Source of the DNA: Diadema setosum
Taxonomy: Eukaryota > Echinodermata > Echinoidea > Diadematoida > Diadematidae
Assembly: GCF_964275005.1 (NCBI RefSeq)
Contig: NC_092696.1
Coordinates: 25,612,972-25,676,971, forward strand
Direction of reading: 5' to 3'
Length of the DNA stretch: 64,000 nucleotides
Shown here: positions 1 through 10,772 of the stretch, one piece after another
How the letters are laid out: each line of letters starts with the position of its first letter
Numbering within the stretch: the stretch's first letter is position 1
Notes under the pieces: model-generated
Told to the model about the DNA's origin: nothing
The model's database searches: none
The model's input: the letters and a program-made list of their open reading frames with translations, nothing else
Made by a program: the position numbers and the translations under genes

Positions 1-460
1 GAGACCTGGCTCCTTTTAAATGAAATAATGAGAAACCTCTTATAAAAAAAGAAAGAGCATGTAATTCCAAGAGGAATTCAACGTTTATTTGATGAAAACT
101 GGTTTTGAAATGACTGAGATATCCAAAACAAGCGATACCAATGAAAGATGGGACCTATCGTTCATTAAGATCTCTTTGTTTTGCTTTGGTTTTTTTTTTT
201 TTTTTTTTGGATATCTCAGCCATTTCAAAACCGATTTTCATCAAATAAACTTTGAATTCCTCTTACAATAGTATGCTCAAATGCAAACAGAAGAAAACTG
301 ACCAAAAATTAATATAATTTATTCGAGGAAAAATGAGCCAAAAAAAATGGGATTCCATCGGGATAGTATGCTCTGTAACATTTCCGATGGTTTTTTCAGT
401 ATCTTGCAAAAAGTTAAAAGCTCAATCCTCATCCCCACCAATACTATACCCTCCCTTTAA
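1..460. mobile_element. TTAA-type foldback MITE, copy 1 (left edge cut off)
   Basis: Two inverted arms (about 60-125 and 209-275) pair around a T-rich centre; both carry a block reading TTTGATGAAAA and a block reading TTTTGAAATG. The same sequence, including its outer arms (GAGAAACCTCT, AAAGAGCATGTAATT), recurs as a better preserved copy at 31866-32244. The right end reads CCCTTTAA, giving a TTAA at 457-460 that fits a TTAA target site. No coding capacity is visible; the short frame at 89-271 is just the arm read through. The left end lies outside the window. Confidence 0.7.
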
Positions 461-684
461 AGCTTCTTTCTACAGATAACAGATTTTTCACAAAGAAGAA
501 TCTAGAGCATTAAAATGAACCCATGAAAACAGAAAATATAATCACAATGTGTTTACAATGACGGTCTTCTCCCATGGGTCCATTCTTCTAGGCCTTTGAC
601 CACTATATATATTTGGGTACATTTCTTCCATACTTTCTACCTCATCATTCCTTGTCAAATAACACCAGGAAAATTTCCACTCAC

Positions 685-2817
685 CCTGACAGACATCTCA
701 TCATTGGAGTAGTCGACAGCTTGGCAGACTGCGTTGAACTTTGGGTTCATGATCGTTGGCACAAAGAACTGTTGTGAAGAAAAATATTGTGCAGATGATA
801 AGGATGAAATAAAAAGATCTATGCATTCACTACATGCCACTTGGTAATGACTCATCACTAGTGTTAGTGTTCTATTCTAAATGATATTGTGTTCCCCTGT
901 GTGAGATGTCTAGACTCTGAAAAGAAATTTTAAGAGGAGATTCTTGCCTACTTCTAGATCAGCTTCATTTTTGTTGCCCAGGTGTTAAGGCTTCCCCATT
1001 TAATATGCAGATGTGATGGTGACAGAAATCACTGTTTTGTGAGATTGTGTAACTTTTGGCAATTAACTTTGTAATTCTTTTGTGTAACACTATTGAAACT
1101 TTTACTGTTCTCTTCAATTTGCACTCTTTAATAATGAATAAAGTACAACCTGTCTTAGCGAAAACCTGTCTATAACGAAACCTGCATACGACCACTATCA
1201 AAAAACAATTCCCTCCAAGAGAAGAAGCACATTAAAGAACCGTTCTATAGCGGCCACCTGTCTATAATAGCAACTTTTCTTGTCTCTCTTGGGTGGCCGT
1301 TACAGACAGGTTTGACTGCACATGGATGAAATACTAGCATCACACACAAAAAAAAAAGAGGTCTGGAAAGAAGCGTTTTACCTCTCTGAACATGTAGGCA
1401 GAGAGTAGCACCAGGGCTGCATTGTAGATCAGCATTGGAACTTTCAGTACAAAGGCATTTCGGGAAGACATCCACCGCGGTCCCACGTAGACGAGGAGAA
1501 GGTAGAGCGCCACCAGGCTGTACGTGACGAGAGGCGATGACATCAGTAGCCATGACGACGTTCTCGGGTCTGGAAAGAATTAGGGTGTATGCAGAGAATG
1601 AAGGGTCTGTGTCAACTTATATTTGTTCATAGTGTCAGGGAAACTGTCCATAATTGTGTGCTCAGCAGGTTCTATAATTGACATCTTTTGAGTGCAGTAA
1701 AACCCAAAATGTTCACATGCATTTTGATTTAGTGAATTTCGGGAGAGGCAAGATTCGCAAAATTAAAATGCACGCGAAAGTTGTGTACATTGTACAGTAT
1801 AATACACTGGATGCCAGTGGTGATTCCTTAATGCCGTGAATATTTCTTGCTTTATAGTAAGTTCTTTATATCCCATGAGAAGAGTGCACTAAATGATCAA
1901 TGCATGCTTCTAGAACACTTTCACCAGCGCAGTAAGTTGGCAAATAACAATGAAAGTACCCCCAGAAGCTTTTGAAGTGACTAAAGAATGATTTTTTTTT
2001 TCTTTGAAGAAAATCTGCAGAAAAGGCACAATTGTACAGCTTTCATGCAAATGACTGTACTTTACAAAACATTTATATCAACTCTCAATGGTACTTCGTA
2101 AGAAAAGATCAGTTTGAAAATAATGACAGAATTTCTTTCAAGAATTGGTGAATAGTAAATTGTGCAATTGTAAAGCAGTAGACCAGAGTCTGATGAGCAA
2201 GGCCGTCAAATATCTGAGCAGATTGCGCACAATTCAATATCCATTACTACAAATGTACAGCTTTCTACATCTGTATGTCAAGCACATCAAACTTGAATGA
2301 CTTACAACTTGTACACGACAGGCAGGAAACAAGACACAACAACAAATATTTTGCTTGAAATAGATATATAGTGAGGTTTTTTTTTTTTTTTTATAAATTG
2401 TTGTTGTTATATTCACATGAATGATACATGTAGGTGTCACTATTAGGACAATTATAATAGTGTACAATTTGGGTTAAAGTTAAGAATGGGAGTACATGTA
2501 GGATTAGAATTTGGATTGACTTGAAGTTTGGGAAAAGTGACACTACAGGTACATAGGTAGATCTTATAGAATAAGAAGGAACATAGGCATGACAATAAAT
2601 TGCATTTATAGGGGCTATCACTTAAATTCAGTCATAACATTCTGGTGAATGCAGGGCATATAAAAATGCACATACCTCACTTATTTTCATATATATTTAT
2701 ATATATATTTTTTTTAATTTTTTTTTTCAGTATATAAAACATATCATTCACATACTTACCTGATACACTGTCTGCCCATTGGACAAAGTCCTGAAGCTTC
2801 TGAACTGGGCCACTCAT
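685..2817 (-). CDS. ELOVL-family very-long-chain fatty acid elongase, minus-strand paralogue (5' three coding exons, partial)
   Basis: Three coding exons on the minus strand join in frame. Exon 1 is 2817-2760 (ATG at 2817, MSGPVQKLQDFVQWADS, donor GTAAGT). Exon 2 is 1569-1382 (starts DPRTSSWLLMSSPL and contains the hydrophobic segments YSLVALYLLLVYVGP and MLIYNAALVLLSAYMF). Exon 3 is 768-685 (ends CQAVDYSNDEMSVR, donor GTGAGT). Together they give about 110 residues matching the N-terminal part of ELOVL1/4/7-type elongases: the DPR...W..M.SP motif, the first two membrane spans, and the C-x(7-8)-S-N-[DN] luminal loop. The catalytic HxxHH exon must lie left of the window. In the family, this ER membrane enzyme condenses malonyl-CoA with long acyl-CoA. 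Exon 2 has the same length (188 bp) and phases as exon 2 of the plus-strand elongase at 12.7-23.6 kb. The ELOVL assignment is firm; the exact subfamily is not. Confidence 0.88.
1143..1318. mobile_element. Short Tigger/mariner-like MITE in intron 2 of the minus-strand elongase
   Basis: The left end reads CAACCTGTCTTAGCGAAAACC. The right end, reverse complemented, reads CAAACCTGTCTGTAACGGCC, so the ends form imperfect terminal inverted repeats. Internal copies of CCTGTCTATAA lie at about 1165 and 1258. It has no coding capacity and sits inside the intron between elongase exons 2 and 3. Confidence 0.5.
1694..1800. mobile_element. ACTGTAAAAC/TTTCGCG MITE family, short degraded copy
   Basis: This segment begins CAGTAAAACCC, contains TTCGCAAAATTAAAATGCACGCGAAAG and ends in TGTACAGTATAA. 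It shares ends and internal word order with the elements at 8814-9015, 28205-28413 and 30672-30902. It lies in intron 1 of the minus-strand elongase. Confidence 0.4.
1801..2753. other. Intron 1 of minus-strand elongase, remainder
   Basis: AT-rich intronic sequence with T runs at 1992-2000 and 2378-2391 and a short AT-rich run at 2690-2730. I see no coding exon, RNA gene or clear element here. Confidence 0.6.
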
Positions 2818-3541
2818 GATTGAAATCATACGAAATCTAGAGCAAAGATACAATTCAGCATCTCTACATTATACATGGATATTATTATTTTTTCTTCATT
2901 GGAGATGCAGTGCCATCCATATCTAAGGGAACTGCAAGTCAGAAAAGATCTAGAGCATATACTCTGCTATTTTAGTATGCATCAGACAATGTGTATTACT
3001 AATATTTGTATTCATAGTGGCTACTGTAAAGTGGGATAGAGATGAGCTGGTAATGAGATCACAATAAAACTGTGCATACAAGTAGTCACACCTGACCCTG
3101 AACATAAACCTCAGATGCCATTGATATGCTGATGATAATTGACAGTATGCAACAATAACAAGGACAAAATATTTAGAAATTATAGATTCAAATTTAGACA
3201 GATATTTTAGACTGTTTTATACTGGTAGTTTACATATTGTTGAGTAGTAAATGTAAGCACAGTCTTATTTAAGTACAAAATACTGAGTTGCTTGGTTTTG
3301 CACTTTTGCATATTCAGCGCAGAACATAATGAATTCATAAAAAAATTCCAGCATGCATTGTTTGGGCGCTCCTTCTACACAGATACTGTGGGAGCGTGTT
3401 GCATTGGGGCTGGTCGCAGTTAGGTAAATGGCAACATATTGAAAGCTCTAAAACCCAGGATAGCCTATTAAACATTGTCCCGGGCAAATTTTATGTCCAT
3501 TCGCAAAATCAATGTGATACCACGAGAGGATACAAACTAGC
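2818..3541. other. Upstream flank of the minus-strand elongase
   Basis: This stretch precedes the elongase ATG and should hold its 5' UTR exon(s) and promoter. A possible acceptor on the minus strand (CTCTAG) lies about 20-25 bases upstream of the ATG. I cannot define a TATA box or transcription start. No coding exon is seen. Confidence 0.4.
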
Positions 3542-3856
3542 AAGAAGCACTCTGAGAGCTGAAAGTTGCCCGATATCCCAATAAGAAGCCTTCAGTTTTG
3601 TTACGTATCAAACTTCCATGCTGCATGGCGTGCCTCGCCATAGGGCACAAGCAGAAAGTAGAGCATGCATATTTCGTATGCAAACCTCAAATACGCGCAG
3701 CTTGAACTCCCAAGTTCACTTACCCTATCTGCAAAGAGATAAAGAATCCTTCTAAAATTCATCGAAATTCCCTGATCACTTTGTTCCAAAATTTAATCAT
3801 CTGATCTGTTCCTTGTGCCAAAATCAATCAACTTTTTCTGCAAGTTTCATCTAACT

Positions 3857-5980
3857 TAAAGGACAAGTTCACCTTCATAGACAACATCATAGACATAAAA
3901 GACTACTACAGCTTGTGATGTCACATTTGTACAACATTATAAAGAAAGTATAACTTTAGAAAATTCAACATATTTTTACTTTTCTCATATCTAAACAAAA
4001 GAACACTTGACTTCTCTCTTTCAGAACGAAAGGGGAATAATATTACCTTTAACATGTATACGTCAGTAACAGTAACAAGTCGAAGAAATGTGCACTTTAT
4101 TCAAAAAGGAAAGTTTTGTGAAATTCTCTTTTAATTTCCCTTAGAAATCTACAGTATATCGTTGTATGCATGTGACATCCTATACTGTCCAGCAATTCTC
4201 ATCCAGCAGTGTAGCCTGACCAGACGGCTGTGCAAACAGCAGTCTGACATGTACTAGTGTTTAAACGTTGTAAACGACCGTCGCTTTTGACGGCAAGACC
4301 ACAAAAATGTCTTTTATTTTGTTTGATTTTAACAGTAATACCACCCACCTATATCGTATTTTGCTGATGGTTGAGTTGAATTTGGTGTTTTGTTGGTATC
4401 CAAACATTATTGTTGAATTTTTCGGAGTAAATTGTGCAATGATTCACAAAATCAACGAACTACCACGAACGCTCAACCCGAGGTACCGTGGTAGCATTTT
4501 ACGTACGCCCGTGCGTTTCTTGTGTTATGTAAAGCTTGTCGTCTTCTACGTACGTGTATTTCCGCGCGTGCTGCTCTCATGATTTGACGTCACTTCCGCT
4601 CCGACTAGCTCATCCACTTCCGCTCCGACTAGCTACGTTGTAGTATAGGAGAGTGATTGCTATTCAATAACACGCAGAAGATGAGGACTGAAGCAATACG
4701 GACGCTTACAGACCTGATTTTAAGGACGGATTTCGGTGGGTTTTTGACGGAATTAAAAGAAATACGCATAGGGTAACATCCCCAGTATTCGGTCACTTAA
4801 GCTTTTTTGCAATATTTTTCAAACTAAAATAATACATACATACATCATATCTACAGCAATGTATGTGAAATATATCAAATTTCTTTAATCTCAACTTTCA
4901 TTTCGTTAAATATCTCACAGAATTGCACAAAATCGCGAAATATTTCACCTTGAAAATTCCCCAGTATACGGTCATCGGCTCCAGTATTCGGTCACGCGAT
5001 GTGCGCGTTCAAAGTCAATGCGTGTTCAAGGCAGCTGAAAAACGCGCACGCGCGCTACCTTGTTGGCGCAAAATTGCATCGGGGAAGTTGCGGCGACCGT
5101 TGGTGACCGAATACTGGGGCCTCGGCACTTGCATTCAACCCTTGTACATTGGGACACTGTATCGGCACGTACGGACATTTTGTTTTTCTTTTGCGTTTTT
5201 GAGGATACCATTACACTCCAAGCTTGCGATAAGCGAAAAATCCCGCGAGAGAACGGCGTATTTCTCGATTTTTAGCGCTTTTTCGGCGACCCGTACTCTT
5301 AAAACTGGGCCTTATCCGCGCGCGCTTTTGGAAAGTAGCGCCGATTCTGCACTTTTGACGGTAAAATTTGGGATTTTGGATGGATTTTTGGAGGGGGCTA
5401 AGGGAGTTTCCTGTTGTGAATGAGCGTGTAAGTATGTAAATTAGTGTGATTTGCGTGTGTTGTGACAGTTGAACTTACTGGCTGGTGACTAGTGATAAGT
5501 GACCGAATACCGGTGCCTGACCGAATATTGGTGCCCTTACCCTACCGATTATTGAATGATTATCATAGATTACGGGGATTCCTTATATTTTAGTTTTCCA
5601 CGATTAATAAAGATATTCATGAAGGAAACGTACACCCACCGCTGAAAATAACAATGTCTGCGAAGGAGTAGAGGTGCAGCTGCTGTCGCTTTGCGACAAG
5701 CGGCTGCGTGTAGTTACCAGCACAGTGCAGTGATTGCATGATTGCGCAGATAGGCTACTTTAAAAATTCATAACTTTTGAACGGATTGTCCGATTTTCCT
5801 CAAACTTTCACTAATGTGTTAATATTGTTGCATTCTCGCAATCCACATGTAAACTTTATATTGAAGGTAACTGCGGCCAGCCCCAACGCTACGTGTTGGA
5901 CTCCCACAGTATAAGAGTGTACAAGGAGCGCCCCGGCCCCGGGGTTTATTTGAACTTGAAGGTGGACTTGTCCTTGTCCT
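3857..5980. mobile_element. ~2.1-kb inserted element with inverted ends (nested)
   Basis: The left end reads TTAAAGGACAAGTTCACCTT. The right end at about 5954-5975 reads GAAGGTGGACTTGTCCTT, the inverted form with one or two mismatches. It interrupts the repeat at 3542-6095 and itself contains another element (4771-5543). The 166-codon frame at 4923-5423 overlaps the inner element's inverted repeats and looks like chance coding. The superfamily is not recognised; the TTAA at the left end hints at a TTAA-type element but the right side lacks it. Confidence 0.45.
4771..5543. mobile_element. MITE with reiterated CCCAGTATTCGGTCAC motif, flanked by TA
   Basis: The left end reads GGGTAACATCCCCAGTATTC after TA. 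The right end reads ...TGCCCTTACCC before TA. The word CCAGTATTCGGTCA occurs forward at about 4781, 4961 and 4981, and inverted (TGACCGAATACTGG or a close variant) at about 5102, 5500 and 5519. The interior is GC-richer than its surroundings, with runs such as CGCGCACGCGCGC. No protein is recognised. Confidence 0.55.
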
Positions 5981-6099
5981 CTGAAAGAGTCTACATCCGT
6001 CCATGACTTTTTGAGTTATTTTGCAAACAGAACAAACCAACGCCAATGTCAATGATCACTTTCAATCTCTGCCTCCCTTGCTGGGCGGAGGTAATAACC

Positions 6100-8584
6100 T
6101 GAAGCTCAGACATTCAGACCAAGGGCAGAAATTTCGATGCTGTCAGTGTGATGACCAGCGCAGCGCAGCGGAGCTTGTCCCACAATCAGGCAAGGTACTA
6201 GCACCCCCTCGGTCCCATCTACTCTTTTTCGTGTTGAAAGCTCCCTCTTCATCTCTGTCATCAATGCGAAGAACATGTTGGCTGACATTCACACTGCACT
6301 GCTGACACTCAGTAACACTTCCAGTTCCCCTCTCTGTCCCCGCAAACCATCCATGCATTCATAACTTGACACAAGTCTATCACCTGTCACATCACATCAT
6401 ATTCTTACATCACATTTCATCTGATCTATTCTCTACGAAAAAAATAACTCCTAACCACTTTCCCCGAAAATTTCCTCGATATTTACCTCGAGCCAGATTT
6501 GCCCTTCGGTCGCAGACGCTAACGGCCCAATTTCATATGCACAATTAATTTCATATGCTAATTAGATGCGTTGTGTTTCCAGGCCATTTTAACCTTTGAA
6601 CTCCAGATTAGTCTACTATGTTATTAGGGATAATCTCGTATGAAATATGATCCTCAAAAATGAAATACAATAAATATTTGGTATAAAAAGTTGTACAACC
6701 CTCTACAATATTGCTTTTCATCACCTTCGAAGAAAAACATAGAAAATAACCAAGCTTACTTGAATGAGTTAAGTATTTTTTCTTTTCGCAATTTTACCTC
6801 TACTACAATGAATTAGTCCAATGGATACCCAAATATGGTAATTCATGTCAGCACATGGGACCGCTTGATGCTAAGTTGAGGTGGAACAGCAGTAAGACCG
6901 CAAATTGAGTGAAAAAACACTGCAGTAATTTACACTAAATTATATTTTATTCTAAATCAGTGTCCATCTCATAGCCTCCAGGCTGAGCTGAACTGAGAAT
7001 CGTGAGTACAGGTATTTATTGTTCATGCTCAGGTTGTACACAGACAGACGATGAACGATGTGTGTTATGATCAGTGCAGCAGCTAGTATTGTGCGAATAC
7101 GATGGGATGCTACGCCTAAGTAGATGTAGACGGGAAGGTGGGGCATGCTGTGAATGAGTGTGATACATGATTGAATGATTTCTTGTGCATTTTAATTGTC
7201 TGCTGGGCTTGCGCTTGTCTGCCGACCTTACCGGCCGGCGAGATTGGTGGAGCGAAAGCCCAAGGCCAACCGACCATCATCCCCATCACAACTGGTTGCC
7301 CATCTCAAATAAACTCACAGTCACTCACGTAAGCTCATTATGTTTCTATGAATTCTAGGGATTGCTCATTTATAGAATATGGTGCCGTGATGAACTATGT
7401 GCGATTAAACAGGAAGAATTCAGCTTATTGTGAGCAATTGATAATGTATTGTTGAATTTACCTGCCTCAAAGCTTCGAGAAGACCAATTGCAATGTTTGT
7501 ATTAATCATCCATCTCGCTTGCAGTCTCACTCAGACTAAAAAGGTTTGTCTTCAGAGTAGGATACCCTCAACAACCTTGGCCTTAAACCCCTTTGTTTTG
7601 CACTTTTGGCCTTGACACCCTCTTAGTTAGATTTAGAATCTATTTAAATTGTGACAAAGTCATTGAGTGTTTTTAAATCTGAAACTTTCAGTGGAAAATT
7701 CAAGTGCCACATGCAGTAACCCATGAAAAACAAAACAAAACAAAACAAAACAAAACAAAACAAAACAAAACAAAATAGCCAGGTGTTTCAAAAAGAGAGT
7801 AATTCAGACTGAAGTGTCCTGATTTGATGGGCCAATGTTGAAATGGTAGGTCTAGTTAATAGAACATCCAGATCACAGTGTTTATAGAGTATGAAGGGAT
7901 GAGAGGGGATATCACTTCTGCTTGAAATTTCATCAGTATTCACCAAGACTAAGAGTAGAGTTCTTTTAGTTTAGATAGGCCTAGATGGTTTTTGCAACAC
8001 CAGACTTCAATCAATGAATGTAGGGCCTACCCTGGTAAATCTTATGTCCCGAACAATTTGTCCAGCCTGAACTGAAAGGTGAATATGACATGTTTGCTGG
8101 TAAAATGATTATAGGTGAAGCCCCATGACCCCCAAGTCCCCCAAAAGTCTTCATTGTCATTTAATAATTCCTCAGGACGTAAACCCAATTTCTGGATTGA
8201 TTTGTGTAGTGAATTTTTGGCCCTCAATCTTTTGTGTGTTGTTTTTCATTTTGCTTGTGTAGCTGATATTATGTAACACTGCAGTGATTTATGCTGGATT
8301 TGGCAGTGCATTTATTCGTTCTCATCGACAAATGCCTAAGTTATTTAAGAAAACTTTCCAAAGAAAAAAATAAAAACATGATTTATCTGACTTTATCACA
8401 AAAGTGCCAAATCGAAGGTCAATATGAATTGATGACTTGATTATCCAGTCTATGAGCCTGGGAAGTGTACCATATATTATGTGACTTGTTTCCCTGTTGT
8501 TTTCATTTTTTTTTTTTTTTTTTTTTGCACATAGACTTTGTGAATTTGATTGCTTATTGCGCCGGTTGGTCACTAAATGCTATA

Positions 8585-8619
<35 letters not shown>

Positions 8620-8810
8620 CATATTTTAGAGCTGTGACATTCAAGTCGACCTATTCCACTAAGCATGGAGAATGACAAAAGTCAGACTGTCTGCGTAATA
8701 ATACTATTTGTAATGAACACTCATCCCCACATATTGTGTTACTTTGCAAAGAGCTATCAACAGTGTGTCAGTGTTCAGCTGAAGGGCAGCACATTTACAA
8801 ATAAACAAGC
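6100..8810. other. Intergenic stretch between the divergent elongase genes
   Basis: Nothing coding is supported. Visible items are an (AAAAC)n microsatellite at about 7728-7772, a T run at 8505-8526, and a (TG)n microsatellite at 8588-8618. The small open frames here show no domain, splice pairing or composition suggesting a gene. Confidence 0.5.
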
Positions 8811-8813
8811 AAA

Positions 8814-9015
8814 TACTGAAAAACATGATATTTTCATGGCATGAAATTTTTGTGAATTGGAGCCGACGGCCTTTTTTGCGGCATGAAATTTTCGCGAGTT
8901 GTCTCTAACATTCAATGCGTATAGTGTAGACAAGAACTTCCATGTGCATTTAAATTTCGCGAATCTTGGTTCTCACGAAATTAAAATGTATGCGAACATT
9001 CCTCGTTTTACAGTA
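8814..9015. mobile_element. ACTGTAAAAC/TTTCGCG MITE family copy
   Basis: It begins TACTGAAAAACATGATATTT and ends TCGTTTTACAGTA, so its ends are inverted and bounded by TA. Inside are repeated ATGAAATTTTCGCG and AATTTCGCGAA words. Related copies lie at 1694-1800, 28205-28413 and 30672-30902. A mariner/Tc-like origin is inferred from the TA boundaries. Confidence 0.55.
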
Positions 9016-9562
9016 AAAAGAGATGATGAAAGCCATTTACCAGGTTGGGAGTAGTTCTTCACAATGAGACAGTCTATTAAATGCCACTTAAAATGAAATT
9101 GAGCTATTAACATGAGAGTGAAAAAAGGGGTACTGAAGGCTAACTATAGGGCTTTGTGTACCCCAGATAATCCATAGATAATCTGGACCTTGCATGCAAG
9201 AGTGAATGACAAAGCAAGGAGAATGCTGCCAGACTTGATCCCTCTGTTTTCCTTTCACAACCCCCCCCCCCCCCAAAAAAAAAGGTCCTTAAACCAGCAT
9301 TGCAATCTTTTACAGATTACACTACAGTAGCTGCATATTTTTGTAGTCGTGATGGTGAAAAGATATTGATAATGCATATGGGGTAAAGGTCAGGCATTCT
9401 GTGTGCGACATCCAGGCTTCAGTGGTAAATAGTCCTACCATATAGGCGTGCCTTAAAATGGCTCAATAGATCGCTTTTATGAATGGTGCTTTTCACTGAC
9501 AGAACAAGGTCATCTTGAGCAAATATTGTATCTATAGAAACAGTGCGCTTGGCCCTGCTTAA

Positions 9563-9908
9563 AGGCATAATTTACCATTTCCAAATGAAACAAAAACCCA
9601 GAATTAGTGCTTCAAAATAGTTCTAAAATGTGAGTTAGGGACAGAAACAACCAATGTAAAAATTTGAACCAGTATTTATAATCGAAACGTGAACAATAGA
9701 ATAAAACTGTTTCCAGATTAACCGTCTACAGTTACATTGTATGGCATAATGAGAAAAATAGTGATATCTCCTTATATTTTAGGCTTTACTGCAAAAATTT
9801 CATATGGTAGGATGACCTACACATACATAGTGAATGCATCAAAAGTGATATCTTGAACATTTTTTTTTTTTTTTTTTTTAATCACTGCTCCCAAGGTAAA
9901 CAGGGCCT
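9563..9908. mobile_element. TTAA-flanked MITE (AGGCATAATTTACC family), copy 1
   Basis: The element starts AGGCATAATTTACCATTT and ends CCAAGGTAAACAGGGCCT, with TTAA directly on both sides (9559-9562 and 9909-9912). A second copy with the same ends and interior is at 14121-14464. Perfect TTAA duplication fits piggyBac or Kolobok cut-and-paste elements. A T run (about 9861-9879) has expanded in this copy. It is non-coding. Confidence 0.8.
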
Positions 9909-10332
9909 TTAATGCTGGGTATATAGCTCTTACACAGATGTGCCATAGACTCTTTACACAGTGTAAAAAAATGCTGTTATAAAGGCAGAAATAGTGGGCG
10001 TATGAAGCACTGACAAGTTGAACCTAGGAAACAAATATGCAGGTACATGTACATGCAGCTTTTGAAGAAGAATATTATGTACATCCAATAATTCAAGATC
10101 TTGACATCAACCTGTCATTAAGTTGAAAGACAATCTGAATTGAGCACTCATGCTGCTCCTCAGCTGGTAGGCTAAATGCTGGGTAAGAAATAGATTTGAA
10201 AATGTTAGTAGATGACTGAATCTATGAATGCATTAAGAAGTGATGCCAACACAACAGATTTGTCAGCAGAATTCTAACAAAATATATGGATGATGCTGGC
10301 CCCTTGTGGATTCCCCCAGGTGATTAGCAATA

Positions 10333-10772
10333 CAGTATGTCCCCAAAAAATTACAATCGGATTTTTGCATTGATAACACCCAATATGCTTCAACCATCTA
10401 AATGCTAATTCAGTGTCTTAAAATATAACATCCTAGCTCTATTTTGCAGAAAACCCCATTCAATTTGGTTAAACGGTCACAGAGAAATGTGGATTGTTGT
10501 AAAGCATGTCATGAGTCTGATTCTTCCAAGTTTAGCACCTGGATGCTCTTGGAACTGCATATTAATGTGTAAACACAATAGACAGAACTTGGAGGGAAGG
10601 GATTCCTGACATGCTCTACAAAAATCCTCATTTTTCTCTGACCACTGAAGCAAATTGAATGGGGTTTTCTGTAAGATGTGGACAATGAGTTATAGTTTCA
10701 CACCTTGAAATTGTGTTTGGATTGATTCACTATTTTTAAAGTTACCGTTATTTTTTGGGAGGACATATGGTG
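10333..10772 (+). mobile_element. mariner-type MITE (CAGTATGTCCCC family), copy 1
   Basis: It starts CAGTATGTCCCCAAAAAATT after TA and ends in the inverted form TTTTTTGGGAGGACATATGG followed by TGTA. Two internal arms both contain CCCATTCAATTTG or its complement, so the element folds back on itself. An inverted homologue lies at 36368-36831. No complete transposase is present. Confidence 0.75.

Larger units (their letters stand above)
3542..6095. repeat. Interspersed repeat (AGCACTCTGAGAGC family) split by a nested insertion
   Basis: 3542-3853 (from AGAAGCACTCTGAGAGC to GCAAGTTTCATCTAA) matches 21402-21850 in order. That match includes the blocks GAAAGTTGCCCGAT, CAAGTTCA and AAATTTAATC. The family's expected continuation, TTTTTGAGTTATTTTGC, reappears only at 6007-6023, followed by a CTCC-type end near 6066-6092. 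The intervening 3855-5985 is absent from the other copy, so it is an insertion. No protein is encoded. Confidence 0.6.

Noticed and set aside
1245-1553. A 102-codon minus-strand frame overlapping elongase exon 2
   Set aside because: It is in a different frame from the conserved DPRTSSW...SAYMFRE protein and reads through the splice donor.
4923-5423. A 166-codon frame as a possible gene
   Set aside because: It spans the inverted CAGTATTCGGTCAC repeats of a MITE, has no domain and has no splice or start context.
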